DNA of 64,000 nt from Hanleya hanleyi (GCA_036873755.1 JAVTVY010020529.1:1-64000), one strand, 5' to 3'. Shown: positions 1-11,465, counted from the first letter of the stretch. Notes: generated from the letters alone by a model not told the origin. Program-made: numbers and translations.

Positions 1-300
1 AGTTGTGCAAGATACCTTTTCTGCTCTGATTCGAACATCCAATATGGCCACCAGGCGGCCATCTTGGATTTCCCTATGAAACTTCGTTATCGTGATTGAT
101 CAGGAAGAACCGCATGGATCTTTCTCAAATTTGATACGCAGGTTCCCCTTGGGGTCTAGTTGCGCAAGATACGATTTGCGGTCTGATTGAAAAATCCAAT
201 ATGACCACCAGGCGGCCATCTTGGATTTCCAGATGAAACATTATCGCGATTTCTCAGGAACTACTGCATGGATCGTTCTCAAATTATTATGTGATTGCAG
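1..300 (-). mobile_element. Family 1 tandem-repeat element, left copy, cut by window edge
   Basis: Two ~157-bp units read on the minus strand and carry the same landmarks as the plus-strand array at 641-2325: the core AAGATGGCCGCC (reverse complement at about 33-68 and 203-226), the CCCCTTGGGGTCTAGTTG block, and GATCCATGCAGTAGTTCCTG. The copy runs off the left edge, so its 3' end is not visible. Its orientation is opposite to the right copy, so the two lie head to head. No coding capacity is seen; the short frames here are by-products of the repeat. Confidence 0.8.
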
Positions 301-640
301 TCGTTCGTCCGTCTGTCCACTTCGTGTCCTGACAGTACATTGGACAGTTTTTAACCTACGATTCCAATATTTTGTGGGTATATGCACCAGGGGGAGACAT
401 GTCGAGTACGAAATATGTGCGACTGGGTTGTTACGATGGCAATGAGATGTAACAGGACATTTTTCCAATGAAAGTAATCTCTGGTGAGGTATGGCCTAAC
501 CAAGACATACCCCCATCTGTCTGCGAAGATGTAAAAGATAGTGCCACGGCACTGTAGGTCATCTGTCTGTAACTGGAGAAAGTAGCTGTGAGAAATTTTT
601 ACTAAAGAACTGCAATAGATGAGTTTCTAACTTGTGTTGT
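301..640. other. Junction between the two head-to-head family 1 copies
   Basis: Mostly non-repetitive sequence joins the 5' sides of the two opposed family 1 arrays. A GTCCGTCTGTCC stretch near 309-320 is a short form of the GACGGAC microsatellite that occurs at the ends of several families in this window, here on the outer side of the left array. I see no gene. It could be the 5' unique part of one or both elements. Confidence 0.45.
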
Positions 641-2325
641 CCCCCCTGAACAATCCATGATCCATGCAGTTATTTCCTGAGATTTTATGATAAAGTTTCA
701 TGGGAAATTCAAGATGCGGCAATATTGGATTTTCGAAATGAACCAAAAAAAGGTATCTTGCACAACTGGACCACAAGGGGAATCTGTGTATCAACATCCA
801 TGCAGTAATATCCTAAGAATTCACGATAGCAAAATTTCATGGGGAAATCCAAGATGGCCACCTGGTGGCCATATTGGATTTTTCAATCAGACCATATATG
901 GTATCCTGCACATCTAGACCCCAAGGGCAACCTCTGTACCAAAATTGAGAAAGATCCATGCAGTAGTTCCTGAGAAATCACAATAACAATGTTTCATCTG
1001 GAAATCCAAGATGGCCGCCTGGTAGCCATATTGGATTTTTCAATCAGACTACAAATTGTATCTTGCGCAACTAGACCCCAAGGGGAACCTCTGTACCAAA
1101 TTTGAGAACGATCCATGCAGTAGTTCCTGAGAAATCGCGATAATGTTTCATCTGGAAATCCAAGATGGCCGCCTGGTGGTCATATTGGATTTTTCAATCA
1201 GACCGCAAATTGTATCTTGCGCAACTAGACCCCAAGGGGAACCTGCGTATCAAATTTGAGAAAGATCCATGCGGTTCTTCCTGATAAATCACGATAACGA
1301 AGTTTCATAGGGAAATCCAAGATGGCCGCCTGGTGGCCATATTGGATGTTCGAATCAGAGCAGAAAAGGTATCTTGCACAACTAGACCCCCAAGAGGAAC
1401 CTGTGTACCAAATTTGAGAAAGATCCATGCAGTAGTTAACGAAAAATAATGACAAGATTTCACTGGCAAATTCAAGATGGCCGCCTTGTGGCCATATTGG
1501 ATTTTTCAATCAGACCACAAATTGTATCTTGCACAACTAGACCCCAAGGGGAACCTCTGTACCAAATTTGAGAAAGACCCATGCAGTACTTCCTGAGAAA
1601 TCGAGATAACAATGTTTCATCTCGAAATCCAAGATGGCCGCCTGGTGGCCATATTGGATTTCTGAATCAGACCACAAAAGTATCTTGCACAACTAGACAC
1701 TAAGGGGAACCTGTGTATCAAATTTGAGAAAGATCCATGCAGTACTTCCTCATAAATCACGATAACGAAGTTTCATAGGGAAATCCAAGATGGCTGCCTG
1801 GTGGCCATATTGGATGTTCGAATCAGAGCAGAAAAGGTATCTTGCACAACTAGACCCCAAGGGGAACCTGTGTACCAAATTTGAGGAAGATCCACAAAGT
1901 AGTTCCTGAGAAATTGCAATAACAATGTTTCATGGGGAAATCCAAGATGGCCGCCTGGTGGCCATATTGGATTTGTGAATCAGACCACAACAGGTATCTT
2001 GCACAACTAGACCCCAAGGGGAACCTGTGTACCAAATTTGAGAAAGATCTATGCAGTAGTTCCTGAGAAATCGCGATAACAATGTTTCAATGGCAAATTC
2101 AAGATGGCCGCCATGGCGGCCATATTTAAAATCGTATCGACACGGCATGAACAAATTCTGGTGTACTCATTGGGGGGAACATGCATGCCAAGTTTCAGCT
2201 TAATCGGCCAAGCGGTTTCAGAGAAGAAGATGTTTACGCACAACGCACGACGGACGACGCACGACGGACGACGGACAGTCAGGCCATGACATAAGCCCAT
2301 CGGGCCTTCGGCCCAGATGAGCTAA
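641..2325 (+). mobile_element. Family 1 pearl-like / Helitron-like non-autonomous element with 157-bp tandem core
   Basis: A core of about nine tandem units has AAGATGGC-type landmarks at about 851, 1008, 1162, 1319, 1474, 1631, 1787, 1944 and 2101, so the period is 154-157 bp. Each unit carries the near-palindrome ATGGCCGCCTGGTGGCCAT, then a conserved CTAGACCCCAAGGGGAACCT block. The array is followed by a unique segment (2113-2240), a GACGGACG-rich run (2249-2277), a hairpin GGGCCTTCGGCCC (2302-2314) and, seven bases later, CTAA (2322-2325). Tandem ~160-bp core, ACGG-type microsatellite and terminal hairpin is the layout of bivalve pearl elements; hairpin plus CTRR is how non-autonomous Helitrons end. 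No replicase or helicase frame is present. The 5' limit is uncertain. Confidence 0.7.
2302..2325 (+). other. 3' terminal hairpin plus CTAA of family 1
   Basis: GGGCC (2302-2306), loop TTC, GGCCC (2310-2314), a 7-nt spacer AGATGAG, then CTAA. This fits the Helitron 3' consensus of a short GC hairpin upstream of CTRR, although the spacer is a little short. Confidence 0.6.
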
Positions 2326-2689
2326 AAAGGCGATGAACTCATGGAACATTAGAACCAATATGAGAGCCATTCATTTACACAAAGCTAAAATGAGCGATTC
2401 ACACAACCTGACAGGCGAGGGTCCAGGGGCCGACTAGGCCCCTGAAGCTCCGGGGTCTCCGGTTGCCGGAGATGCGTTTTCTCGGAAACAAATCTGAACA
2501 CAATGTACATAGATTTATGGTTCTATTTTCACATTTGTTTCGCAAAAACCCGCATCGATATTGAAGAATATGCCGGACTCCATTTGACTTCCTGGTTTGA
2601 CACAAACATAACAGGCCTATAACACACCACTGCACGTCCTGGCACTCCATCTGTAATTTTTATGTTGGGACATGGTCAGTTAGGGATGC
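2326..2689. other. Interval without recognised gene
   Basis: Non-repetitive DNA. A GC-rich patch at 2411-2470 has CCAGGGGCC / GGCCCCTG self-complementarity, which may be a worn transposon edge. No gene is supported. Confidence 0.3.
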
Positions 2690-2925
2690 TGAAAAGTGGG
2701 GGGCCCAAAGATATTCGCCCCCCCCCCCCTTCCCACTAAATCAAAAGTGGGCGGCATTTTTTATTTCTCTCTTTTCCCTTTTGCTTTTTTTGTTTTGTTT
2801 TTATTTCCGTTTTCTCTGTTTTTGTTTTGTTTTGTTTTGTTTCTTTGCTTTTTCTTCTGTTTTTTTTTTGGCGCGTCCAAGGGGGGGGTCGTTCGCACCT
2901 GACGACCCCCCCCTAGCGACGCCCC
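2690..2925. repeat. T-rich, G/C-homopolymer element with CAGGGGCGTCGC-type right end
   Basis: A (TTTTG)-like tract at 2755-2870 lies between a C-run (2719-2730) and a G-run. The right edge, read on the minus strand, is CAGGGGCGTCGCTAGG followed by a G-run and GGTCGTC, with a short GGTCGT...ACGACC stem. Ends of the form CAGGGGCG are common on short TIR elements of invertebrates. The left edge is not clear, so the element call is tentative. The phenylalanine-rich open frame across the T tract is not a gene. Confidence 0.4.
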
Positions 2926-5193
2926 TGAGATTCATCACGTACAACTAGCCCGAAAACATCGGCTAAGGAGTCCATTTTGTTTTATTATTGTTGCTGAATG
3001 TGATTGGAATGCCACACCCCCTTACCCTATATTCACCTATTACAGCTAGAGTTTCTGAGTTACACGTACATCCATAAAGCAAAATTATATTAGCCAGACA
3101 TATGAAAGTTGGAAGTATGCACACATTGATTCGCTACAAGAGTCAACTCATCCACGATCATTCTGAGTCGGAAAACCCCACAGATCCAAAGTGCCGGATT
3201 GACACCAATTACCAAGCTCTTGATCTCTGGTTAAGAAAATATTGACAGCTGGCTGAATTGGCAGATAATCCTGTAAACAAATGTTCGACAGAAAATGAAG
3301 ATTTAATTTACGTGAATCACTCCAAATGGGTCGTCTGCTATTCATTCACCTTTGGTTAAGGATAGTTCCTAGACGGAGGTATCCCAGCAGCCTTTGCGGC
3401 GCTCCGTGACAACTGTGGCGTGGGCTAAAGCAAGGCCTAGCGACGTATTCACTTAGCCCAGGCAGACCGCGCTTCTCGCCGCTAAATCGTATTTCCTCGA
3501 CGTTTGCGGCTGGTAATCATTTGGAATCGATAATATATTGTTAATAAGGTAACATTTAACAGCTGAAAGGATCAATTGTGTGGTAAAGACTCCAGGAAAG
3601 GGTAATAAACAGCTCTAAATAACCCACAACACTGATCTACAGGGCGCTAACCCAGCCGTTAAAATCCTGGGGTTAACACTCGAAGCAGGTAGCCTTGGCC
3701 ATGAAACCACGTGACCTTAGGATCTTTCTTCATAAAGACACTGGGTACATGTAATATGTAGAGCTCTTATTGTGTAGATCAGGGAAATGCTTGCAACATT
3801 TCAAGGATATTTCAGAAGCAGAATGGAAAGAAAACATTTCTGAATACAGGAAAATTATTATGTAAATGATTTGACCACCACTGGATTTTAGAAAATTACC
3901 ATAGAAAGATAATGGTGAGGGTCCGGAGGGGTAAGCTCAAATGGCGAAAATTCCAAATTAACTCAACACACATATTTTATGAAAATGTAAATACATACAG
4001 GCAAAGTGAAATATCCCATTGTTTTCTAAAATGAATTCCACTTATACTGGTATTATTTAAGACAAAATTACTGCCCGGACACGCTTTCTAATGAAAATGA
4101 GCTAGCCCCACAAAATCACTCCACATGCGCCTCTCAAAATCTGTGGTTTAGCAGACTACATATTTTGAGTAGAAAAGTAGTGCCACTGGAAAATTAACAA
4201 ATACACGCATAAAATTAGATAAATACAAATGTAACTTGAAGGTATCAGACCTGAAACTATACACGAACATTAAAAACACAGAAACCTGGACACTCTAAAG
4301 AAGGAAGTTTCAGACCTCTTTCTTGTCGTGTAAGAACTCTTTTTCTGTGTTAGCAAGACAGCGCCGGTGCTCAAGTTTTAACATGAATTGCAGGCAAGCA
4401 CCTAAAAGGTGCGTGGACCCCTCAGCCTGTTTTTTTTTAGTCAAGTAGGATCAGGGCTGCATCTAGAGCCAATTTAGTTTCGGAAAACATATGGGTGCCC
4501 AAAACTCAAACAAAAAACGAAAGTGTTGTTGTTGTTCAATTTGAAAGGATTTCTGAAGGAAATACTCCTAGAAAAGCTTCTGGGAGCCTCAATATCGATC
4601 TGACTGCATAGCTGTGTATTGAATTTCATGTTAATAAACCTCTGTTTTGTGATTGATCACGGGCTCTTTGCGCCGAAATTCACTTAAAAAAATTAAACCC
4701 TCAATAATGAATTAAGAAAAGGAACTGGGAGTTTGGGATCGGAACCTGCAAAAAATCCTTAGATACCGTATATAACAGACTTCGGTTTCACGTGAGTGAT
4801 GTGCTGGGATTACAGCATGCAAGAAAATGTAGCTCTATCATTATTTGGGGGGGGGGGGGGCATAAGCTCCAGGTATGCAAACTGGTTCAAAATCGCCCAG
4901 AGTCAGGCTAAAATTGGACTCTCCTAATCCCTCGTTTTAAATAATTTCCAAGGTACAGTAACATGTTTGGTGACAAAAATTGAAGCATTATGTTGTACCA
5001 GTTAAATGTGTGGACACCAATATGGTTCATGCAAAAGTTTTAGGATAAATCATATGATGTAGAATAGAATGATTTAATAGCAAAATTAAAGAAAAATGTT
5101 GTCCTTCATTGAATGAGAATCTTGAATGGACCAGGCTTTCTTGTATCAGCGAACCTTTAAAATTCACACTGAAACATGCAACCAAGGGTTCCC
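2926..5193. other. 2.3 kb without recognised gene
   Basis: AT-rich, apparently single-copy sequence. It contains a 13-G run near 4848-4860. A GC-richer block at 3380-3500 holds no open frame I can identify. No convincing exon, RNA gene or element boundary was seen. Confidence 0.4.
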
Positions 5194-5650
5194 GATGGGC
5201 ATAGATAACAGTGCAAAAGCTAAGCCATCAATAAATAATAATAAAAAAATAAATTAAAAATTATGAAATCATCACAGCCATCTGAAAATCTAATCATTTC
5301 ACCAGTCAACATTCAGGAAGCTCTCACCAAAGTTTTATCAGGCCCGACTTGATAGATCTGCAGATATTCAGCGGACAAGAGCATGTTGATGGGCATAGAT
5401 AACAGTGCAAAAGCCGAGCCATCAATAAATAATAAAAAAAAAAAATTAAAAATCATGAAATCATCATAGCCATCTGTAAATCTAATCATTTCATCAGTCA
5501 AGTCAGGAAGCTCTCACCAAAGTTTGGTCAGGCCCGACTTCATAGATCTGCAGATATTCAGCAGACAAGAACATGTTGACGGACGGACGGACGGACGTAC
5601 GTACATGGCAACGACAAGACCCCACAGCCCTATGGGCTGAGGGGTAATAA
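5194..5650 (+). mobile_element. Family 2 short element: 194-bp direct repeat, GACG microsatellite, terminal hairpin
   Basis: Two tandem copies of about 194 bp start at GATGGGCATAGATAACAGTG (5194 and 5388). They are ~90% alike by eye; differences include A-run length and a few substitutions. The second runs into four GACG repeats (5578-5596), then GTACGTACATGGCAACGACA, then the hairpin AGCCC-TAT-GGGCT (5621-5633) and GAGGGGTAAT. The end closely matches family 4 read on the minus strand (GACGGAC run, hairpin, GAGGGGTAAA). The 5' end is not resolved. No coding capacity. Confidence 0.6.
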
Positions 5651-6909
5651 CTTTAAGACAGGACCATTAGTCCCTACGGGTCTAAATTGCCCCGCAGGTC
5701 AATTTCAATAACATTTTTGGAATTTCTATGGGCTTGGAACAATACTGCAAAGCATAATTTAGAACCAATAGTTCTGCAACATACATGTACCAACGCATAC
5801 GAGATTGGAGAGCATTTTTACCCATCCCTGCAAGACCAGTTCTTGTTCAGATCACTTGCAAATCGCTGTTGTTCACACGGACATGTGACGTTTGTTATAG
5901 AGATATCGCATTCAAAACATTGGATGTTGCAGACAACGAACAGCATTTCCATAGTTTCTCGCCACTTGTGAGGCAGAGGACATTAACCATTAATGGGAAT
6001 AGTTGTTTAAAGCAGTGCTCCTGAAAATCTCTCCTGTGATTAATATAGTGTAATATATTCGTATTTGTGTCCATCTCCAATTGAATAGATTAAGCTCAGG
6101 TATATCATGCAAATGATGACTTAGTATCATGCCAGTATGAGAAGACCCAAAACTCGGTACCCGAATAGTATCCCGTTGGTAGGTAATGACTGTGCCAGAA
6201 TGTGATCACGTTGGGATATAACGAATCAGTACGTGTATATCACTCAGTGACGTCTCAGTACAGGGAAACAATCACATCTACGTATAACGATTCAGTACCA
6301 GTTCATGATCACATCTCCACGAGAGTGGTCAAAAGCACGAACGAATCAACTCTGTATTTCCGTCATATGTAGGATGTTCTTTATTGAGGATGTACATATA
6401 TATCGAATAAACATACGGTATACACATTTCCTCAGCTTCAGACTCTCACAGGTTATGCCGAGCAGTTGTAACGACGACCTGTGCTGCCTACTGCCCGAAT
6501 GATGGAACCCAGTAGCACCACTTTATATACTACTAACATCATTCACTATGTTCATGAGACTAAATTTCAAGGCTGTGTATGGCATTTCCAATTAACTCTG
6601 GAAGTCATATATCCAATCACAATTGAAGACATAAGCATACGTGTGATGGGAGATAGCTGCTGTTTCACAGTTTAGCACAAATTATGTATATCCAAGATGT
6701 AATTTCCAGAAGTAATTCCCAATACTATTTGAATATGAAGTAATATTCCACAGTATAAATATCGCAGGTATTCCTTTAGGGCTTATTGGATGATACGTAC
6801 ACAGCTGTAGCCAGTCAGCTATCTGCCATTACTGGGTTCCTGCTCTATACTGATAGACTCCGGTTGGACTATCATGTGATATGATCAGCCAATCACAGGC
6901 CTTGTGATT
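5651..6909. other. 1.26 kb without recognised gene
   Basis: Apparently unique sequence. Short open frames at 5687-5971 and 6305-6675 show no family I recognise and no splice or promoter context. A loose repetition of TCAGTAC and GATCACAT words occurs at 6190-6310. Confidence 0.35.
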
Positions 6910-7095
6910 TGAGGCGCGCGATTGCGCACCATAACGCACCTGAATAGGCACGGAGGCGCGTTTTGAACGCGCGCCTTGAACTTTATGCCCTTCAAAATTT
7001 TTGCTATGTCAAATTTTGACGCGAATCCGCGAATGATTCGCGTGAAGATTCGCCTGGCAAATCGAAACGGATTCGCGTAGAATTGAACGTAAAAT
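6910..7095. repeat. CpG-rich cluster of small palindromes (GCGAATC/GATTCGC and GGCGCG motifs)
   Basis: CpG density rises sharply against AT-rich flanks. Visible inverted words include AGGCGCGTTTTGAACGCGCG (6953-6972) and several GCGAATC / GATTCGC copies between 7020 and 7080, for example CGCGAATGATTCGCG. The short stems lie close together and could form a branched fold. The class is unknown: possibly the end of an unclassified element or an unmethylated island. Confidence 0.45.
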
Positions 7096-7344
7096 TAAAC
7101 GTCCTAGGTTAAAAGTTACGGTTGAGCCCTGTTCGCCGATCGTCAACACACATGCTGTCGAAAACTGGGCCCTATATCATCTATCTATTGCCATGTGCCA
7201 GTCCTAGTCTATATGCTCGCCGATTGGTCGAGCCTTTTCATTGGCTCGTTCACGGCAGCCCACCAATCGCTGTCATTAAAACAAGTGTCACGGGCCAACT
7301 CCCGCTTGGCAATTGATGGTGAAATGGCTACCGACACAGAGCCT

Positions 7345-9000
7345 AACAAGAGCCCAAGGGGCTTCAATATACGCCCGTATATCTTGAATTACATTGGTCT
7401 AAATTTCAAGTTTGTTTAATAGCCTTGATTCCAATTGCTAGCTAGCAATCCAGAGAAAGGTCTACAATTTTGTGCTTCTGAGAATATAACATATATCACA
7501 GCTTATATTGAATGATACACTAAAATGAGCTTAACTCTTGGTACATGTAACTAGTTGACCTTGGAGCAAGAGCCGAGAGCTCACATATCCCACACTGAAA
7601 TCGACAATAGTCAACCACAAGAAAATAGTAGTTTCCTGCAAATGGATTTCTTTCAAACGAGAAAATTTTTAATGAAGGAAGAAGAAACTGATGAAGTAAA
7701 CCTTTGTTCTTGAGTTAATAAACAGGTGTGAAGTTCATAAAGGACCCCTCTCCCCATTAAATTAGTAAATGTATGGTTTTTATTTCACAACAGTTTAACT
7801 AAATGTAGCGGTTTCAAACTCCACAAGACAAATGCCATATATATATGTAGGGAAGAGAACTCTGAATATTCCAACCTAACACATATCGTCAGCTAAACTT
7901 GATTCAGTTTTGGGGGACTGTGACCTTGACCTTTACAAATTGATGTATGGCTCCTCTTTGCCATGCGAGTAAGGTATACTCAAAGTTTGGTACCAATCCA
8001 TACCTTGAAACGAGTTATCGCACGGACAACAAATGTTAATGGATGAATGGACAGAACGCAGCCAACATCAACATTGCATTACATGACCTCATCTTCGACA
8101 GGCATAGGAAAATGTGACTTAATGATTTCCTGATTTTGGGGTCACAGTGACCTTGACCTTTGACCTTGACCTAAATATTGGTACAGGACACATTGTCTTC
8201 CCTCAATGTATCAATGGACACCAAAAAAATCATGATTTTTATGAATTTCATGATTTTGTGGGTCACAGTGACCTTGACTTTCGGCCTTGACCTACATTTT
8301 GATACGTGACACATCATGTCCTCCTAATGTATCCAGACACAAAAAAAGTAATTTTCAAAGATTTCTTGATTCTGGAGTCACAGTGACATTGACCTTGACC
8401 TAAATTTTGGTACATGATAAACTGTCTCCCCGTAATTTCTCAATGGACACAAAAAACCATGATTTTTAACAATTTCAAGATTTTGGGGTCAGTGACCTTG
8501 ACCTACATTTTGGTATGTGACACATCGTGTCCCCCAAATGTATCTACGGACACAAAAGAAATGTTTTTAAAATTTTCTGATTTGGGGGTCACAGTGACCT
8601 TTGACCTTGATCTAATTTTTGGTATGCGACACTTCATTTCCCCCAGTTGAATTCACTCACAAAGAATTGGTAATTTTTAATGCTTTCCTGATTTTTAGGT
8701 CGCACTGAGTTTTGACCTTGATTCTGGGGTCACAGTGATCTCGACTACTGACCCGGGTCTAAATTTTGGTACATGACAAAACGGCTACCCGTGATTTTGG
8801 GGTCACAGTGACCTTGACCTTTGGCCTTGACCTACATTTTGATATGTGACACATCATGTCCCCCTAATGTATCTACTGACACAAAGAAATGTTATTTTTA
8901 ATAATTTCCTGATTTTGGGGATACAGTGACCTTTGACCTTCGACCTTGACCTATATTTTGTTATGCGACACTTCATTTCCCCCTAATGAATCCACTCATA
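7345..9000 (+). mobile_element. Family 3 element, copy A (3'-truncated), TGACCT-rich
   Basis: Starts at AACAAGAGCCCAAGGGGCTT, which has a small AGCCC/GGGCT hairpin, followed by ATACGCCCGTATAT, the inverse of the GGGCGTATA that ends copy B. About 560 bp of unique 5' sequence is followed by ~100-125-bp units, each holding GGGGTCACAGTGACC and runs such as TGACCTTTGACCTTGACCT. It stops at CCACTCAT and joins directly to the start of copy B, so the two are head to tail with a spacing of 1656 bp. Noncoding. Confidence 0.7.
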
Positions 9001-11166
9001 AACAAGAGCCCAAGGGGCTTCAATATACGCCCGTATATCTGGGATTACATTGGTTCAAATTTCAAGGTTGTTTAATAGCCTTGATTCCAATTGATCTAGC
9101 AATCCAGAGAAAGGTCTACAATTTTTTGCTTATGAGAATGTAACATATCACATCTTACATTGAATGATAAACTAAAATGAGCTTAACTCTTGGTAACTGG
9201 TTGACCTTGAAGCAAGGGCTGAGAGCTCACATATCCCACACTGAAATCGACAATAGTCAAACACAAGAAAATAGTAGTTTTCCTGCAAATGGATTCCTTT
9301 CAGACGAGAGAATTTTTCATGAAGGAAGAAGAAAGTGATGAAGTAAACCTTTGTTCTTGAGTTAATAAACAGGTGTGAAGTTCATAAAGGACTCCTTTCC
9401 CGTTAAATTAGTAAATGTATGGTTTTTATTTCACAACAGTTTAACTAAATGAAGCGTTTCAAACATGGGAGACAACTCCACAGGACAATATCATATAAAT
9501 GCAGGGGAAAGACTTTTGAATATTCCAACAATATTCCAACACACTTAGTCAGCTAAGCTTGATTCAGTTTTGGGGGACTGCGACCTAGAACTTTGACAAA
9601 TTGATCTCATATGTATGGTTCCACTTTGCCATGCGAGTAAGGTATACTCAAAGTTTGGTACCAATCCATACCTTGAAACTAGAGCTATCGCATGGACAAC
9701 AAATGTTAATGGATGAATGGACAGAACGCAACATCGCATTACATGACCTCGTCTTCGACAGGCATATGAAAATGTGACTTTTAATGATTTCTTGATTTTG
9801 GGGTCACAGTGACCTTGACCTTTGACCTTGGCCTAAATTTTGGTACATGACAAACCGTCTCCCCTCAATTTCTCAATGGACACAAAAAATCATGATTTTT
9901 AACAATTTCACGATTTTGGGGTCACAGTGACCTTGACCTTTGACCTTGACCTACATTTTGGTATGTGACACATAGTGTGTCCTTAATGTATCTACCGGCA
10001 CAAAAAATGTTATTTTTAATAATTTCCTAATTTTGGGGTCAGTGACCTTTGACCTTGACCTAATTTTTGGCATGCATCACTTCATTTCCGCCTATTGAAT
10101 CCACTCACAAAAAATAAGAAATTTTTAACGATTTCCTGATTTTTCGATCACACTGACCTTTGACCTCTGACCTTGACCTACATTTAATATGCAACACATC
10201 GTTCCCCCCTAGGGCATCCACTCACCAAAAATTAGAACTGTAGATAGAAAACTGTCAACGATCAATGATTTCCTGATTTTTGACAACAATGACCTTTGAC
10301 CTCTGACCTCGACCTTAATTTTGGTACGCGACACATCGTCTCCACCTGGCATATCCACTTACAAAAAATTGCAACTGTGGATAGAAAACGTTCACAGATA
10401 TAGACCGGACACGAACACTTCAGTGATTTTCTGTTTTTTAGGCCAGTGACCTTTGACCTGTGACCTCGACCTTCATTTTGGTACGCGACACATCGTCTCC
10501 CCGTAGGGTATCCACTCACCAAAAATTGGAGCTGTGGATAGAAAACTGTCCCAGATATAGACCGGACACGAGAACCGGACAGACGGACAGACGGACAGAC
10601 GGACGGAATCCGCCATCCCATAATACGACCGCCTTTTGGGCGGGCGTATAAAAATTAGAAATTTGTAATGAATTCCTGATTTTTCGGTCACACTGACCTT
10701 TGACCTCTGACCTCGACCTACATTTGGTATGCAACATATCTTTTTCCCCTAGGGCATCCACTCATCAAAAATTAGAATAGATAGAAAACTGTCAATGATT
10801 CATGATTTCCTGATTTTAGGCAACAGTGACCTTTGACCTCTGGCCGCGACCTCAATTTCGGTACGCGACACATTGTCTCCACCTAGCGTATCCACTCACA
10901 AAAAATTGCAACTATGGATAGAAAACGTTCACAGATATAGACCGGACACGAACACTTCAGTGATTTCCCGTTTTTTAGGCCAGTGACCTTTGACCTCTGA
11001 CGTTGACCTTCATTTTGGTACGCGACACATCGTCTCCCCATAGGGTATCCACTCACCAAAAATTAGAACTGTAAATAGAAAACTGTTCCAGATATAGACC
11101 GGTCACGACGGACGGACAGACGGAAACCGCCATCACATAATACGTCCGCCTTTTGGCGGGCGTATA
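9001..11166 (+). mobile_element. Family 3 element, copy B, with complete 3' end and partial duplication
   Basis: Same start as copy A. The TGACCT-rich core runs from about 9795 and leads to a GACAGACGGAC run (10577-10606), then ATCCGCCATCCCATAATACG, hairpin CCGCC-TTTT-GGGCGG and GGGCGTATAAAAA (~10650). The last ~540 bp is then repeated, ending in a second GACGGACAGACGG run (11108-11122), hairpin and GGCGGGCGTATAAAAAA (~11166). The edges TATACGCCC and GGGCGTATA are inverted repeats. No protein-coding part. The short arginine/serine-rich minus-strand frames are repeat by-products. Confidence 0.7.
10110..11166 (+). repeat. 540-bp partial tandem duplication at the family 3 3' end
   Basis: CCTGATTTTTCGATCACACT at 10135 recurs as CCTGATTTTTCGGTCACACT at 10675, an offset of 540 bp. 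The copies share the AGGGCATCCACTCA and GATATAGACCGG blocks and both end in the GACGGAC run, hairpin and GGGCGTATA. The second copy begins directly after the 3' terminus of the first. Confidence 0.7.
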
Positions 11167-11465
11167 AAAAAGTGGAAACAAACTAGAAAAACGGCCCTGT
11201 GTCAGTGGGAAAATAGCTTGAGGGATAACTTTGCATTCCATTTTAACGATGCGGGCGATAAGGTGGTATGGGCATTTTGCAAAGTGTGTCAGAAACACTG
11301 CGATCAACACTGTGCATAGAGGCAAAACAGTAGCCGACGTCAGTTACGACAAAAACGAAACTAGTTACCTGCTGAAGCCAAACTTGGTTAGACACGTAAA
11401 CAGCGATGAACATCGCGAGTGTTTGGAAATTGAAACTGATTCAGACATTCCAGATTTCTGTTACT
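11167..11465 (+). pseudogene. Decayed BED-like zinc finger fragment, frameshifted
   Basis: Two overlapping plus-strand frames together read like a BED-type zinc finger, as found at the N-terminus of hAT-class transposases and ZBED proteins. The upstream frame (about 11200-11308) gives WEN-SLRDNFAFHF, then VVWAFCKVCQKHC with a C-x2-C pair, and then hits a stop. The downstream frame (about 11306-11465) continues through RGKTVADVSYDKN to PNLVRHVNSDEHREC with an H-x5-H pair, and ends at TGA. Cys pair, hydrophobic spacer and His pair occur in the order expected for a BED finger, but in different frames. It sits directly after the 3' end of family 3. A chance resemblance is possible. Confidence 0.35.

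Noticed and set aside
2696..2902. Phenylalanine-rich, membrane-like 68-codon ORF
   Set aside because: A translation of the TTTTG/T-rich tract inside a repeat.
10262..10761. Overlapping minus-strand frames with VCPSVRLSV peptides
   Set aside because: Translation of the GACAGACGGAC microsatellite; the same peptide recurs wherever that microsatellite occurs (e.g. 53510-53701 on the plus strand).
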